From positions 1-64,000 of the forward strand of contig NZ_JOIR01000030.1 in assembly GCF_000720115.1 (NCBI RefSeq): a stretch of DNA of 64,000 nt. The letters run 5' to 3'. The stretch is from Streptomyces sp. NRRL F-2580 (GTDB taxonomy: Bacteria; Actinomycetota; Actinomycetes; Streptomycetales; Streptomycetaceae). Numbering within the stretch: position 1 is the first letter of the stretch; the number at the start of each line of letters is the position of its first letter. Under the pieces are notes generated by a model. That model searched no databases, was not told the origin of the DNA, and was given only the letters and a program-made list of their open reading frames with translations. Below, piece by piece: positions 8,347 through 16,404 of this stretch. Made by a program: the position numbers and the translations under genes.

Positions 8347-8907
8347 ATGACGACTCCATGGACTCTCGCGGATCTCGAGGCGGCCATCCGGGCGGGGTGG
8401 TCGGCGGAGACCTCCGAGCCGGCCGGCCTCGGCAAGGTGCCCTGGACCCCGGAGAATCCGGCCTGGGGGCAGTGCGACATCACCGCGCTGGTCGTGCAGG
8501 ACCTCGTGGGCGGGGACCTCGTGCTGGGGGAGGTGCTCCACGACGGCCGGCCGGAGGGCTACCACTGGTGGAACCTGCTGCCCGGGGGCGTACGGGTCGA
8601 CCTCACGTGGGAGCAGTTCCGGCGGGGCGAGACGGTCACGCCGGGGCGGGTCGTGAAGCGGCCGGGCGGTCGGCTGGGGCGGCGCTGGGAGGAGGACCAC
8701 TGGGGGGACTGGCTGGGGGTGCGGCAGCCGACGCTGCTGGTGCGGGGGGATCGGAGCGGGGTGCTGTCGGCGGAGCATGCGCGGGAGATGACGGTGCGGA
8801 GGGCGGGGGTGCGGATGGTTGAGTTGCCGGCGGGGCATGCGGTGCGGGCGGGGGACCCGGAGGGGTACTTCGCTGCCGTGCGGGGGTTTTTGACGCGGGT
8901 CGCCTAG
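8347..8907 (+). CDS. YunG-like protein fused to an alpha/beta-hydrolase C-terminal fragment
   Basis: A 186-residue protein with two parts. Residues 1 to about 108 resemble the YunG family: GWSAETS, W-T-P-E-N-P-A-W-G-Q-C, TALVVQDLVGGDLV, HWWNLLPGG and VDLTWEQF. Residues about 118-186 look like the last quarter of an alpha/beta hydrolase: QPTLLVRGDRSGVL with the acid at D135, then VELPAGHAV with the histidine at H164. The nucleophile-elbow half of that fold is absent, so hydrolase activity is unlikely. The ATG at 8347 is preceded by GGGGAG; an in-frame GTG-side extension to 8323 is less likely. Function unknown. Confidence 0.75.
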   Translation: MTTPWTLADLEAAIRAGWSAETSEPAGLGKVPWTPENPAWGQCDITALVVQDLVGGDLVLGEVLHDGRPEGYHWWNLLPGGVRVDLTWEQFRRGETVTPGRVVKRPGGRLGRRWEEDHWGDWLGVRQPTLLVRGDRSGVLSAEHAREMTVRRAGVRMVELPAGHAVRAGDPEGYFAAVRGFLTRVA

Positions 8908-8948
8908 CGGTGGGCTGAGCTGGTCCGGGGCCCGGCCGCCGCTGCCGG

Positions 8949-9192
8949 GTGCGCGTCGTTGCGGGGGCGCTGCCCCCCGGGCCCCCGGCCCCGCGCCTCA
9001 AACGCCGCGGGGCTGGATGGTGCGGCGGGACCGCTGCCGGGTGCGGCGTCGTTGCGGGGGCGCTGCCTCCGGGCCCCCGCGCCTCGAACGCCGGCGGGGC
9101 TGGATTTGGCGGGGCTGGGTGGGTGGTCGCGGGGTTGGAGATCGGGGCTCCGCCCCCGGGCCCCCGCGCCTCGAACGCCGGCGGGGCTGGGG
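8949..9192. repeat. Three copies of the GC-rich Streptomyces intergenic repeat
   Basis: Between the YunG-like gene and the pentapeptide gene lie three diverged copies (about 8956-9015, 9048-9102, 9139-9190). Each has a self-complementary GGGGCGCTGCCCC or GGGGCTCCGCCCC element, a C-rich spacer, then the 'GCCTCRAACGCCGGCGGGGCTGG' core. No gene is seen in this stretch. Confidence 0.9.
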
Positions 9193-9199
9193 TGTCCCG

Positions 9200-10021
9200 T
9201 CAGGTCCAGTGGGTGGGGCGGGTGAGGGTGGGGGGGAATTGGGTGGTGGGGTCGCCTTGGGCGGCGTTGAGTTGGGGTTGGGTGAGGAAGACGGCGCCTC
9301 GGAGGTCCGCGCCGCGGAGGTTGGCGTCGCGGAGGTCGGCGCCGATCAGGTCGGCCCTGCGGAGGTCGGCGCGGCGGAGGTCGGCGGCGATCAGGTAGGC
9401 GCCGCGGAGGTTCGCGCCGCGCAGGTCGGCTCCGGCGAGGCGGGCTCCCATCAGGTCGGCGCCTCGGTGGTTCTTCTTGCGGCCCGGCACCTTGGCCCGT
9501 ACGAGCTCGCTGGTCTCGAGCAGGAGGGTGTTGATCTCCGCGCGGAGCGGGGTGATGTCCAGGGCCGTGAGGGCGTCGGCATCGGCGCGGGTCCACTCTT
9601 CGGTCCGCTCCAGCAGGCGGCGCAGTTGCGTGTGGAGCGGGGCGGCGTCCGGGAGGGTCAGGGCCTCGGCGACGTAGAAGAGCAGCTCGTGCAGCTGCCG
9701 CATCACCGGGAACACCTCGAACATCTCGCCCCTGGTCTCCGGGTGGGCGCGCCAGTCGCGGCCGCCGAAGGTGACCTGGGAGACCTGCTGGCCCGCCCCG
9801 AAGCAGTCGAAGACCGTGCATCCCTGGAAGCCGGTGTCGCGCAGCCGCGTGTGGATTCCGCAGCGGAAGTCCTGCCGGAGGTTCTTGCAGGGGGTTCCGG
9901 CGGGCTTGTTCACGGCGAAGTCGCTGGACTTGGCGAAGGGCAGGGCCACGCAGCACAGCGCGAAGCAGTTCGCGCAGTCGGCTTCGAGGAGGGGGAGGGG
10001 GAGCGGGAGGGGGTTCGGCAC
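9200..10021 (-). CDS. Pentapeptide-repeat protein with N-terminal cysteine-rich domain
   Basis: A 273-residue protein. Residues 11-90 hold eight cysteines (C16, C19, C23, C24, C45, C54, C68, C73) in a CxxCxxxCC...GxPCxNL...FRCGIH...GCxxFDCxGAG pattern, resembling YkgJ-like metal or Fe-S binding domains. A helical linker (about 95-180) leads to a right-handed beta-helix segment of about ten A(D/N)L-x-x pentapeptides (about 187-245). The start is a GTG at 10021 without a good Shine-Dalgarno sequence; upstream ATGs are out of frame. Function unknown. It ends next to the repeat array and runs in the same direction as the GNAT gene upstream. Confidence 0.82.
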   Translation of the reverse strand: MPNPLPLPLPLLEADCANCFALCCVALPFAKSSDFAVNKPAGTPCKNLRQDFRCGIHTRLRDTGFQGCTVFDCFGAGQQVSQVTFGGRDWRAHPETRGEMFEVFPVMRQLHELLFYVAEALTLPDAAPLHTQLRRLLERTEEWTRADADALTALDITPLRAEINTLLLETSELVRAKVPGRKKNHRGADLMGARLAGADLRGANLRGAYLIAADLRRADLRRADLIGADLRDANLRGADLRGAVFLTQPQLNAAQGDPTTQFPPTLTRPTHWT

Positions 10022-10031
10022 CCGTCCATTG

Positions 10032-10541
10032 TTACCGGGTGGGGGCGGTGAGCCGCATTTGGTGGGCGGTCCAGAGGGCGCCGTCGACCTCCTCCACGTC
10101 TTCGAGGATCTGCTCGGTGCGGAAGCCGAGGCTTTCGTAGATGCGGATCGCCGCCGTGTTGTGGGCCCAGACGCCGAGGCTGATCTCCGGCAGGCCCAGC
10201 TCGCCGAAGCAGAGGCCGACGACCTGGGAGACGAGGGCCCGGCCGAGGCCCAGGGCGCGCTGCTCGGGTGCGATCAGTACGCGGCCGAGGCGGGTGCCAG
10301 CGACGGAGACGTGCCCGATGCGGTGGTTGCCGGGGGACACCGCGGTCCACGTGTGCCGGCCGGGCTCGGCGGCGTAGGCGGCGAGCTGCGCGTCGTCCAG
10401 GGGCCAGGTGAAGGAGGGGCCCGCCCAGGTCATCAGCTCGACGGGGGTCTTCACCCACGTGTGCAGCAGGGGGCCGTCCTCGGCGGGGCGGAAGGGGGAG
10501 AGGGAGAGCGGGAGGGGGCGCGGCTGCGGGTGCGTGGTCAC
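10032..10541 (-). CDS. RimI-like GNAT N-acetyltransferase
   Basis: A 169-residue GNAT protein. The acetyl-CoA motif is VLIAPEQRALGLGRALV (about residues 88-104) and the C-terminal motif is NTAAIRIYESLGFRTEQIL (about 128-146). An N-terminal LSPFRPAEDGPLLHTWVKTPVELMTW segment resembles acetyltransferases that act on small amines or protein N-termini; the substrate cannot be told. The start is a GTG at 10541 with no clear ribosome-binding site. Its 5' end is divergent from the LysE exporter, with 63 bases between them. Confidence 0.85.
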   Translation of the reverse strand: MTTHPQPRPLPLSLSPFRPAEDGPLLHTWVKTPVELMTWAGPSFTWPLDDAQLAAYAAEPGRHTWTAVSPGNHRIGHVSVAGTRLGRVLIAPEQRALGLGRALVSQVVGLCFGELGLPEISLGVWAHNTAAIRIYESLGFRTEQILEDVEEVDGALWTAHQMRLTAPTR

Positions 10542-10604
10542 GTTTCAAGTCTGCTGGAGGCGGCTGGGGTTGATCCAAGAGGGGGCGGGCGTGAGCATCG
10601 GCGT

Positions 10605-11213
10605 ATGACCGAAGTGATCGCAGTCGCCGTTATTACTCTTCTCGCCGTGATCAGTCCCGGCGCCGATTTCGCCATGGTGGTCCGCAACAGCTATCTCTAC
10701 GGGCGGCCCACCGGGCTGTTCGCCGCCGGCGGGGTCGCGGCGGGGGTCCTGGTCCACGTCTCGTACACGATGCTCGGGGTCGGTCTGCTGATCGCCTCCT
10801 CCACCGCGCTGTTCACCGCGATCAAGCTGGCGGGTGCGGTCTATCTGGTGTGGATCGGGATACGGACCTTCCGGGCGCGGGCCGAGGTGTCCGTGGACCT
10901 GGAGTCGAAGCCGCCGCTGAGCCCGTTGGGGGCGATGCGGTCGGGGTTCCTGACCAATGTGCTCAATCCGAAGACGACGCTGTTCGTCGTCTCGACCTTC
11001 ACCCAGGTGGTGAACCCGGACACCCCGGTGTGGCAGCAGGCGGGCTACGGGCTGTTCATGTCGGCGGCGCACCTGGGCTGGTTCGGGACGGTGGCGCTGT
11101 TCTTCTCCGACTCGCGGCTGCGCGACCGGATGCTGAAGGCGCAGAAGACGCTGAACCGGGCCATCGGGTCGGTGCTGGTGGGGCTGGGGGTGGGGTTGGG
11201 CTTCGCCCGCTGA
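10605..11213 (+). CDS. LysE/RhtB family amino-acid exporter
   Basis: A 202-residue inner-membrane protein with about six hydrophobic helices and the family's N-terminal signature: VITLLAVISPGADFAMVVRNSYLYGRPTGLFAAGGVAAGVLVH. The central basic loop and the LTNVLNPKTTLFVVSTFTQVV motif are also typical. LysE-type proteins export amino acids or related small molecules; the substrate is not predictable. The ATG at 10605 places the signature close to the N-terminus as in homologues; the ribosome-binding site is weak. A hairpin terminator follows. Confidence 0.92.
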   Translation: MTEVIAVAVITLLAVISPGADFAMVVRNSYLYGRPTGLFAAGGVAAGVLVHVSYTMLGVGLLIASSTALFTAIKLAGAVYLVWIGIRTFRARAEVSVDLESKPPLSPLGAMRSGFLTNVLNPKTTLFVVSTFTQVVNPDTPVWQQAGYGLFMSAAHLGWFGTVALFFSDSRLRDRMLKAQKTLNRAIGSVLVGLGVGLGFAR

Positions 11214-11225
11214 GGGGTGATCGGC

Positions 11226-11254
11226 GACGCCCGCCACGCTCCCTGGCGGGCGTT
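11226..11254 (+). terminator. Hairpin after the LysE gene
   Basis: A 10-bp stem (11227-11236 against 11244-11253, GACGCCCGCCA/TGGCGGGCGTT) with a 7-base loop starts 13 bases after the lysE-type stop codon. There is no long T-run, as is common in Streptomyces. Confidence 0.7.
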
Positions 11255-11287
11255 GTGGAGCCGGTTACCTGTCGGTAGCGTGCGGGT

Positions 11288-12079
11288 ATGGGCGCTGCCG
11301 AGGGGTTCTTCGAACGACTTGATGCCGGGCGGTTCACCGCCACCGAGTACACGCGCGGGCCGTGGGACCCGGGCTCGCAGCATGCCGGCCCGCCGGCCGC
11401 GCTGCTCGGGCGGGCCGTCGAGGAGCGGCCGGGTGCGCGCGCGGACATGCGGATCGCCCGGATCACGTACGAGATCCTGCGCCCGGTGCCGATCGGCGAG
11501 CTGGAGATCACCACGAGCGTGCTCCGGGCCGGGCGCAGCACCGAGGTGGTCGAGGCGGCCCTCGCCCCGGCGGGGGCCGCGCCGGTGATGCTGGCGCGGG
11601 CCCTGCGGATCCGGGTGGCCGAGGAGGCCGTGCCGGCCGTGGCGCCGGGGCCGCGGGTGCCGCCGCCGGGGGAGGTGGACGTGACGCCGTTCTTCCCGGT
11701 GCCGTGGGACACGGGCTACCACTCGGCCATGGAGACCCGGTTCACCGAGGGCGCCTTCGTCGAGCCGGGGCCCGGGACCTGCTGGATGCGGATGAGGGTG
11801 CCGCTCGTCGCCGGGGAGGAGACCAGGGCGCTGGACCGGGTGCTGGTCGCCGCGGACTCGGGCAACGGCATCAGTGCGGTGATGGACTTCGGGCGCTACC
11901 TCTTCATCAACGGTGACCTGACCGTGCACCTGCACCGCCATCCGGTCGGCGAGTGGGCCTGCGTGGAGGCCCGTACGAGCGTGGACGCGGCCGGGATCGG
12001 GCTGGCGGACGCGCTGCTGCACGACGAGAAGGGCCCCATCGGGCGCAGCGCGCAGAGCCTCTTCGTCGCACCCCGGTAG
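11288..12079 (+). CDS. TesB-like acyl-CoA thioesterase (double hot-dog) family protein
   Basis: A 263-residue protein with two hot-dog-like halves. The first has GPWDPGSQHAGPPAALLGRAVEE and a RITYEILRPVPIGELEITTSVLRAGRSTEVVEA strand set. The second has a conserved DSGNGISAVMDFGRYLFINGDLTVHLHRHPVGEWACVEARTSVDAAGIGLADALLHDEKGPIGRSAQSLFV. This is the thioesterase-like family related to TesB; substrates are probably acyl-CoA thioesters. A TAGCGT box (11276-11281) lies 6 bases before the ATG, with TTGTGG 17 bases further up, so transcription may begin at the start codon. Confidence 0.85.
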   Translation: MGAAEGFFERLDAGRFTATEYTRGPWDPGSQHAGPPAALLGRAVEERPGARADMRIARITYEILRPVPIGELEITTSVLRAGRSTEVVEAALAPAGAAPVMLARALRIRVAEEAVPAVAPGPRVPPPGEVDVTPFFPVPWDTGYHSAMETRFTEGAFVEPGPGTCWMRMRVPLVAGEETRALDRVLVAADSGNGISAVMDFGRYLFINGDLTVHLHRHPVGEWACVEARTSVDAAGIGLADALLHDEKGPIGRSAQSLFVAPR

Positions 12080-12142
12080 CGCCGCCCTGCCAACCCAACC
12101 CCCTTGTCAGGGGCGGGGCGTGCGTGTGGCAGGCTCGGGCGG

Positions 12143-13945
12143 ATGGAGGCCCTGAGAGAGACGGATCCGGCGCACATCGGTGCGCAGGCACTGCTGGCCC
12201 GGCTGGGTGCCGGTGGCATGGGGCAGGTGTACCTCGGGCGGTCGCCGGGTGGTCGTCTGGTCGCCATCAAGGTGATCAAGGAAGAGATCACCGGGCATCC
12301 GGAGGCCCTCGCGCGGTTCCGCCGGGAGGCCGAGACCGTCCGCGCGGTGCGCTCCGCGTACACCGCGAACCTGATCGACGCGTCGTTGGCGGCGCCGCCC
12401 TACTGGCTCGCCACCGAGTACGTGGCGGGGCCCACGCTGAGCCACGCGGTGCGCGAGTACGGGGCCCTGCCGGCCGCCGCGTGCCGCAGGCTGTTCGCCG
12501 CGCTGGCGGAGGGCCTGGCGAGCGTGCACGCGTACGGGGTCACGCACCGGGACCTCAAGCCGCAGAACGTCATCCTGGGCGGGCAGGGGCCGCAGCTCAT
12601 CGACTTCGGCATCGCCAAGGGCGTGGCCGAGACGGCTCTGACGCAGGACGGCGCCGCTCCGGGCACCCCCGGCTACACGGCTCCCGAGGTGCTGCTGCGG
12701 GGCGAGGTGGCGGACGCGGCGGACGTCTTCGCGCTGGGCGCCACGCTCGCCTACGCGGCGACGGGCCGGGCGCCGTACGGGACGGGGGAGCCGACCGCGG
12801 TCAACTTCCGTGCGGTCCACGGCGAGATCGACGTCGAGGGCGTGGAGCCGGACCTGGCCGCGCTCATCAGGGCCTGTGTGGCGACGGAGCCGGGGGACCG
12901 GCCGGCCCTGGCCGAGATCATCCGGCGCTGCGCGGTGGACTCGGCGCTGGTGGACGATCCGGTGTACGCGGCGCTGACGGCGACCGCGGGCGGGGCCGCG
13001 CAGGTGCCGGGGCTGCCGTCGACGATCGGTCCGGGGCTGCCCGCCGGCTCGGGCTACGTGCCGACGTACGTCCCCGCCGGTCCGGGCCCGCACCCGCACC
13101 CGCACCCGGGCCAGTTTCACGTCCAGAGCCAGGGCCGGGGCCCGGCCCGGGAGACCGGCCGTCGGCGTCCGCCGCGCTGGGCGCTGGCGGCCGTCGGCGG
13201 TCTGGTGGCGGGCGGCCTCGTCACGGGCGGGTACCTGTTCCTCCAGGACGAGGACGGCAAGGACGGCAAGGGGGACGGCGGAGGGCAGCGGGCCGGGGGC
13301 GCGCCGAGCGCCGCGGCCACGCCCGGCGGACCGGCCGGGCCGTCCGGATCGGGCCGGCCGGCTTCGAGTGCCGCCCCCTCTTCCCAGGGCGGCGGCAGCG
13401 GGTCGGGGGCCGTGCCCGACCACATCGAGCCGAACAAGGTGTCGCGGGACCTGTGGACCAGTGCCGGTCCGGGCGGTGGGGGTTGCAGCCTGCCCGCTGA
13501 GGAGCGGGCGGAGTTCCTGGTGGGTTCCGTCGTCGACGCCGACGACCCGAGCGCGCGGACCGTCACGGGCAAGGTCAAGATCCGCGTGTACCTGAAGCCG
13601 TACAACACGGAGACGGGTCCCTACGCGGTCTCCGTCGGGGTCAAGGCTCCGCATGAGATCGACGAGAGCACCCAGCGCCCGTACGAGTTCGTCCGCGACT
13701 ACAACCACGGCATCGGTTACACCAGCAAGCCCGTCGACCTCAAGGACCCGGCCACCGGCGGCGAGGTGGAGCTCACGTATCCGGACGACTTCGCCACGCA
13801 GCTCGTTGACAACCGGGGGACCACGAAGAGGTTCCCGGCCATCCCGCTCGCCAACGATCCCGGTGACTGGACGGTGCTGGTCTACCGGGTCAGGAGCGTC
13901 AAGGAGTACAGCAGCGTCTATTGCACCGGCTTTCCGGTGAAATAG
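12143..13945 (+). CDS. Membrane Ser/Thr protein kinase (PknB-like)
   Basis: A 600-residue receptor-type kinase. The catalytic domain spans about residues 1-275: glycine loop LGAGGMGQVYLG (21-32), lysine K43 in VAIKVI, the HRDLKPQN catalytic loop (D137), DFG at 154-156 and the TAPE segment at 179-182. All key residues are present, so it should be active. A Pro/His-rich juxtamembrane stretch leads to one helix (about 345-368). Outside lie a Gly/Ser/Pro linker and a C-terminal domain of about 190 residues with two Cys ([12 protein letters not shown] and VYCTGFPV) that may form a disulfide. No PASTA repeats are seen. The ligand is unknown. Confidence 0.9.
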   Translation: MEALRETDPAHIGAQALLARLGAGGMGQVYLGRSPGGRLVAIKVIKEEITGHPEALARFRREAETVRAVRSAYTANLIDASLAAPPYWLATEYVAGPTLSHAVREYGALPAAACRRLFAALAEGLASVHAYGVTHRDLKPQNVILGGQGPQLIDFGIAKGVAETALTQDGAAPGTPGYTAPEVLLRGEVADAADVFALGATLAYAATGRAPYGTGEPTAVNFRAVHGEIDVEGVEPDLAALIRACVATEPGDRPALAEIIRRCAVDSALVDDPVYAALTATAGGAAQVPGLPSTIGPGLPAGSGYVPTYVPAGPGPHPHPHPGQFHVQSQGRGPARETGRRRPPRWALAAVGGLVAGGLVTGGYLFLQDEDGKDGKGDGGGQRAGGAPSAAATPGGPAGPSGSGRPASSAAPSSQGGGSGSGAVPDHIEPNKVSRDLWTSAGPGGGGCSLPAEERAEFLVGSVVDADDPSARTVTGKVKIRVYLKPYNTETGPYAVSVGVKAPHEIDESTQRPYEFVRDYNHGIGYTSKPVDLKDPATGGEVELTYPDDFATQLVDNRGTTKRFPAIPLANDPGDWTVLVYRVRSVKEYSSVYCTGFPVK

Positions 13946-14004
13946 TGACGGGTCTGGCCGACGAATACACTGTCAGGTGACGTTCCATGAGGCAGTGTTG
14001 ACGA

Positions 14005-15036
14005 GTGCGCAAGTTCTGGATGGCAAGCGGGCTCGGGATCGGTGTGTGCCTGACCTTCGTCGCCCTGCTCGTCGTCGGTACGTACTCGGCGGCGGCGGGG
14101 ATCGTGAACGGCGGCAGGCAGGGCGCCGTCGGACTGGTCAAGGGAGCGGTGCCGGCGGTCTATCAGCCGCTGGTGGAGAAGTGGGGCAACCTGTGCCCCG
14201 CCCTCAACCCGGCTCTGCTGGCGGCGCAGCTCTACACGGAGAGCGGCTGGAAGCCGGACGTGGTGAGCCACGCCGACGCGCGCGGCATCGCGCAGTTCAT
14301 CCCGGGCACCTGGGCCACGTACGGCATCGACGGTGACGGTGACGGTGACCGTGACATCTGGGACCCCAAGGACGCCATTCCGTCGGCGGCCTCGTACGAC
14401 TGCCAACTCGCCAAGGACGTCGCCCAGGTTCCGGGGGATCGGTCCGACAATATGCTCGCCGCCTACAACGCCGGTCCCTACCGCGTCATCAAGGCCGGGG
14501 GCGTGCCGCCGATCAGCGAGACGCAGGGCTACGTGAAGTCCATCCGGGCCCTGGAGAAGAGCTTCGCGCGGCCCGTCGGGCGGGTGGCGCCCTCGCAACA
14601 GGCGGCCGGGGCCATCTACTTCGCACAGAAGCAGCTCGGCACGCCGTACCTGTGGGGCGGCAACGGAACGGCCGACCAGGGCGGGCGGTTCGACTGTTCC
14701 GGGCTGACCAAGGCGGCGTACGAGACGGTCGGGATCCAGCTGCCGCGCGTGGCCAACGACCAGTACAACGCGGGGTCCCATCCCTCGCGCGACCAACTGC
14801 TCCCCGGTGACCTGGTGTTCTTCTCCGATGATCTGACGAATTCGCGGGAGATCCGGCACGTCGGGCTGTACGTGGGCGGCGGATACATGATCAACGCCCC
14901 GTACACCGGTGCCGTGATCCGCTTCGACAAGATCGACACTCCCGATTACTTCGGTGCGACGCGCGTGACGAAGGACGGGGCGGAGGCCCTTCCGGAGCGT
15001 TCGGTGCTGGTCGGGCGCCCTAGCAACTCTCCGTGA
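14005..15036 (+). CDS. Bifunctional lytic transglycosylase / NlpC-P60 peptidase
   Basis: A 343-residue exported cell-wall hydrolase. It has an N-terminal membrane anchor (about 5-32), then an SLT lysozyme-like domain (about 55-185) with catalytic E79 in LYTESGWKP, followed by ARGIAQFIPGTW and NMLAAYNAGP. The NlpC/P60 domain (about 200-325) has C231 in FDCSGLT and H285 in RHVGLYVG. It would cut glycan strands and stem peptides. This two-domain layout matches VirB1-like enzymes of Gram-positive conjugation systems (CwlT, TcpG), which makes it a plausible partner of the secretion-like cluster at 755-7970. The start is GTG at 14005 with TGAGG about 11 bases upstream. Confidence 0.93.
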   Translation: MRKFWMASGLGIGVCLTFVALLVVGTYSAAAGIVNGGRQGAVGLVKGAVPAVYQPLVEKWGNLCPALNPALLAAQLYTESGWKPDVVSHADARGIAQFIPGTWATYGIDGDGDGDRDIWDPKDAIPSAASYDCQLAKDVAQVPGDRSDNMLAAYNAGPYRVIKAGGVPPISETQGYVKSIRALEKSFARPVGRVAPSQQAAGAIYFAQKQLGTPYLWGGNGTADQGGRFDCSGLTKAAYETVGIQLPRVANDQYNAGSHPSRDQLLPGDLVFFSDDLTNSREIRHVGLYVGGGYMINAPYTGAVIRFDKIDTPDYFGATRVTKDGAEALPERSVLVGRPSNSP

Positions 15037-15227
15037 GGCCAAGGCCCTGAGCTGCGACGATGAGTCACTCTTCGATAACGTTGGAGTGATCATTCGGTGG
15101 AGAGTGGAACGTAGATGCCAGAACGGGCGTTCCATGGGCGCGGGGGTTGATCAAGTGGGGGGCGAAGGGGTGCACACAGGGGTGCGCCCGCAGGGGAACC
15201 ACGGCAAGAGCAAGGGGCCGCATCACC

Positions 15228-15959
15228 ATGGCTGGACTCACAACAGGTGGGCCGAACGTGGATGTCAGCCTGCTGTACGAGGTCAACGGAGCGGCCCGAC
15301 GGGCTCCTGACTGGCTGGACCGGGCCGTGAGCCTGGCCGGTGAGTACGGGATCCTGCTGGCCCTGGTGCTCCTGGTGTTGTGGTGCTGGCGCGGTGCCCG
15401 TCGCCAGGACGAGACCACGGCCGTCGAGTCCTTCGCCGCACTGGTGTGGGCCCCGCTGGCCGCCGGGCTGGCCCTGCTCGTCAACGTCCCGCTGCGCGAA
15501 TTCGTCGGGCGGCAACGGCCGTTCCGGCACCACGAGGGCCTGCAGGTGCTCGATCCCGGCTTCGGCGCGGGGATCGGGAACACCGAGTTCTCTTTCGTCA
15601 GCGATCACACCACCCTCGCGATGGCCCTGGGCGTGGGCCTGTTCCTGGCGAACCGGAAGATCGGCCTCCTGGGGATCGGACTGGCCCTCGTCGAAGGCTT
15701 CTGCCGCGTCTACACGGGCGTCCACTACCCGACCGACGTCATCGGCGGCCTCGCGCTCGGCACCGCCGTGGTGCTCGTGCTCGCGCCGCTCGCCATGGCG
15801 CTGTTCACCCCGGTGGTGCGCGCGGTGGCCGGCTCCCCGCGCGTCGGGCGGCTCGTACGGGCCAAGGGCCGGGCTGTGCCCCGGCCGGTCGGGCTCGCGA
15901 CGCAGACCCAGAACCCGCCCGGGGGGCAGCGGACGCACGAGAACGACCTCGCCGCCTGA
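15228..15959 (+). CDS. PAP2-superfamily membrane phosphatase
   Basis: A 243-residue membrane protein with about five helices and the three phosphatase motifs of the PAP2 family: an R-x6-R-P-like segment (VPLREFVGRQRPF), the SFVSDHTT motif (S-x-x-H type, here with D before H), and the GFCRVYTGVHYPTDVIGG motif. It probably removes phosphate from undecaprenyl diphosphate or a lipid phosphate at the outer membrane face. ATG 15228 is chosen because AAGGGG lies 10 bases upstream. Its 3' end is followed by two minus-strand small membrane genes. Confidence 0.9.
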   Translation: MAGLTTGGPNVDVSLLYEVNGAARRAPDWLDRAVSLAGEYGILLALVLLVLWCWRGARRQDETTAVESFAALVWAPLAAGLALLVNVPLREFVGRQRPFRHHEGLQVLDPGFGAGIGNTEFSFVSDHTTLAMALGVGLFLANRKIGLLGIGLALVEGFCRVYTGVHYPTDVIGGLALGTAVVLVLAPLAMALFTPVVRAVAGSPRVGRLVRAKGRAVPRPVGLATQTQNPPGGQRTHENDLAA

Positions 15960-15972
15960 GGGCGACGCGGAC

Positions 15973-16083
15973 TCAGGTCCGCGCGTAGGAATCCCATACG
16001 GCGAGCAGCGCGGCCACCAGCAGGCACAGCCCCGCCGCCCCGAAGAACACCCGGACCACCGGCCGGCGCTGCCGGGGGGTCAC
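15973..16083 (-). CDS. 36-residue single-pass membrane protein
   Basis: A tiny frame reading GTG-Thr-Pro-Arg-Gln-Arg-Arg-Pro, then one hydrophobic helix (VFFGAAGLCLLVAALLAVW) and a short polar tail (DSYART). Its GTG start overlaps the TGA of the 72-residue protein in a GTGA quartet, which argues for coupled translation. Positive residues before the helix predict a cytoplasmic N-terminus. No family recognised. Confidence 0.55.
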   Translation of the reverse strand: MTPRQRRPVVRVFFGAAGLCLLVAALLAVWDSYART

Positions 16084-16298
16084 CGATCGCCGCCGTCGGC
16101 GTCGCCGTCGCGGCGGTACCGGGAGCGCAGCCACCAGCCGGTGGCCGCGGCCGCGGCGGCGGTGAGCCCGATGGCCAGGGCCACGTCGGCCGGGCTGTCC
16201 GCCGAGCCCACGGGTCGGGCCCAGGCCGCGGCGGCCGGGGCGAACGCGATGAGCAGGGCCCAGAGGAGGGCCGTGAGGCGGGCTGCGGATCCTGGCAT
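16080..16298 (-). CDS. 72-residue two-helix membrane protein
   Basis: A small protein with two hydrophobic stretches (LLWALLIAFAPAAAAWA near residues 11-27 and ADVALAIGLTAAAAAATGWWL near 37-57) and a basic/acidic tail (RSRYRRDGDADGGDR). It overlaps the following 36-residue frame by 4 bases; the two probably form a small bicistronic unit. Function unknown. Confidence 0.6.
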   Translation of the reverse strand: MPGSAARLTALLWALLIAFAPAAAAWARPVGSADSPADVALAIGLTAAAAAATGWWLRSRYRRDGDADGGDR

Positions 16299-16404
16299 GC
16301 CTCAAGGGCATCCGCTGCGGCCGGCCCCGGCCAGCCGGGCCGTCCGAACGGGCTAGGTGGGTTGTCCGGGCAGGTTGGTGGCGCGGCTGGCGGGTGTTCG
16401 TGCT

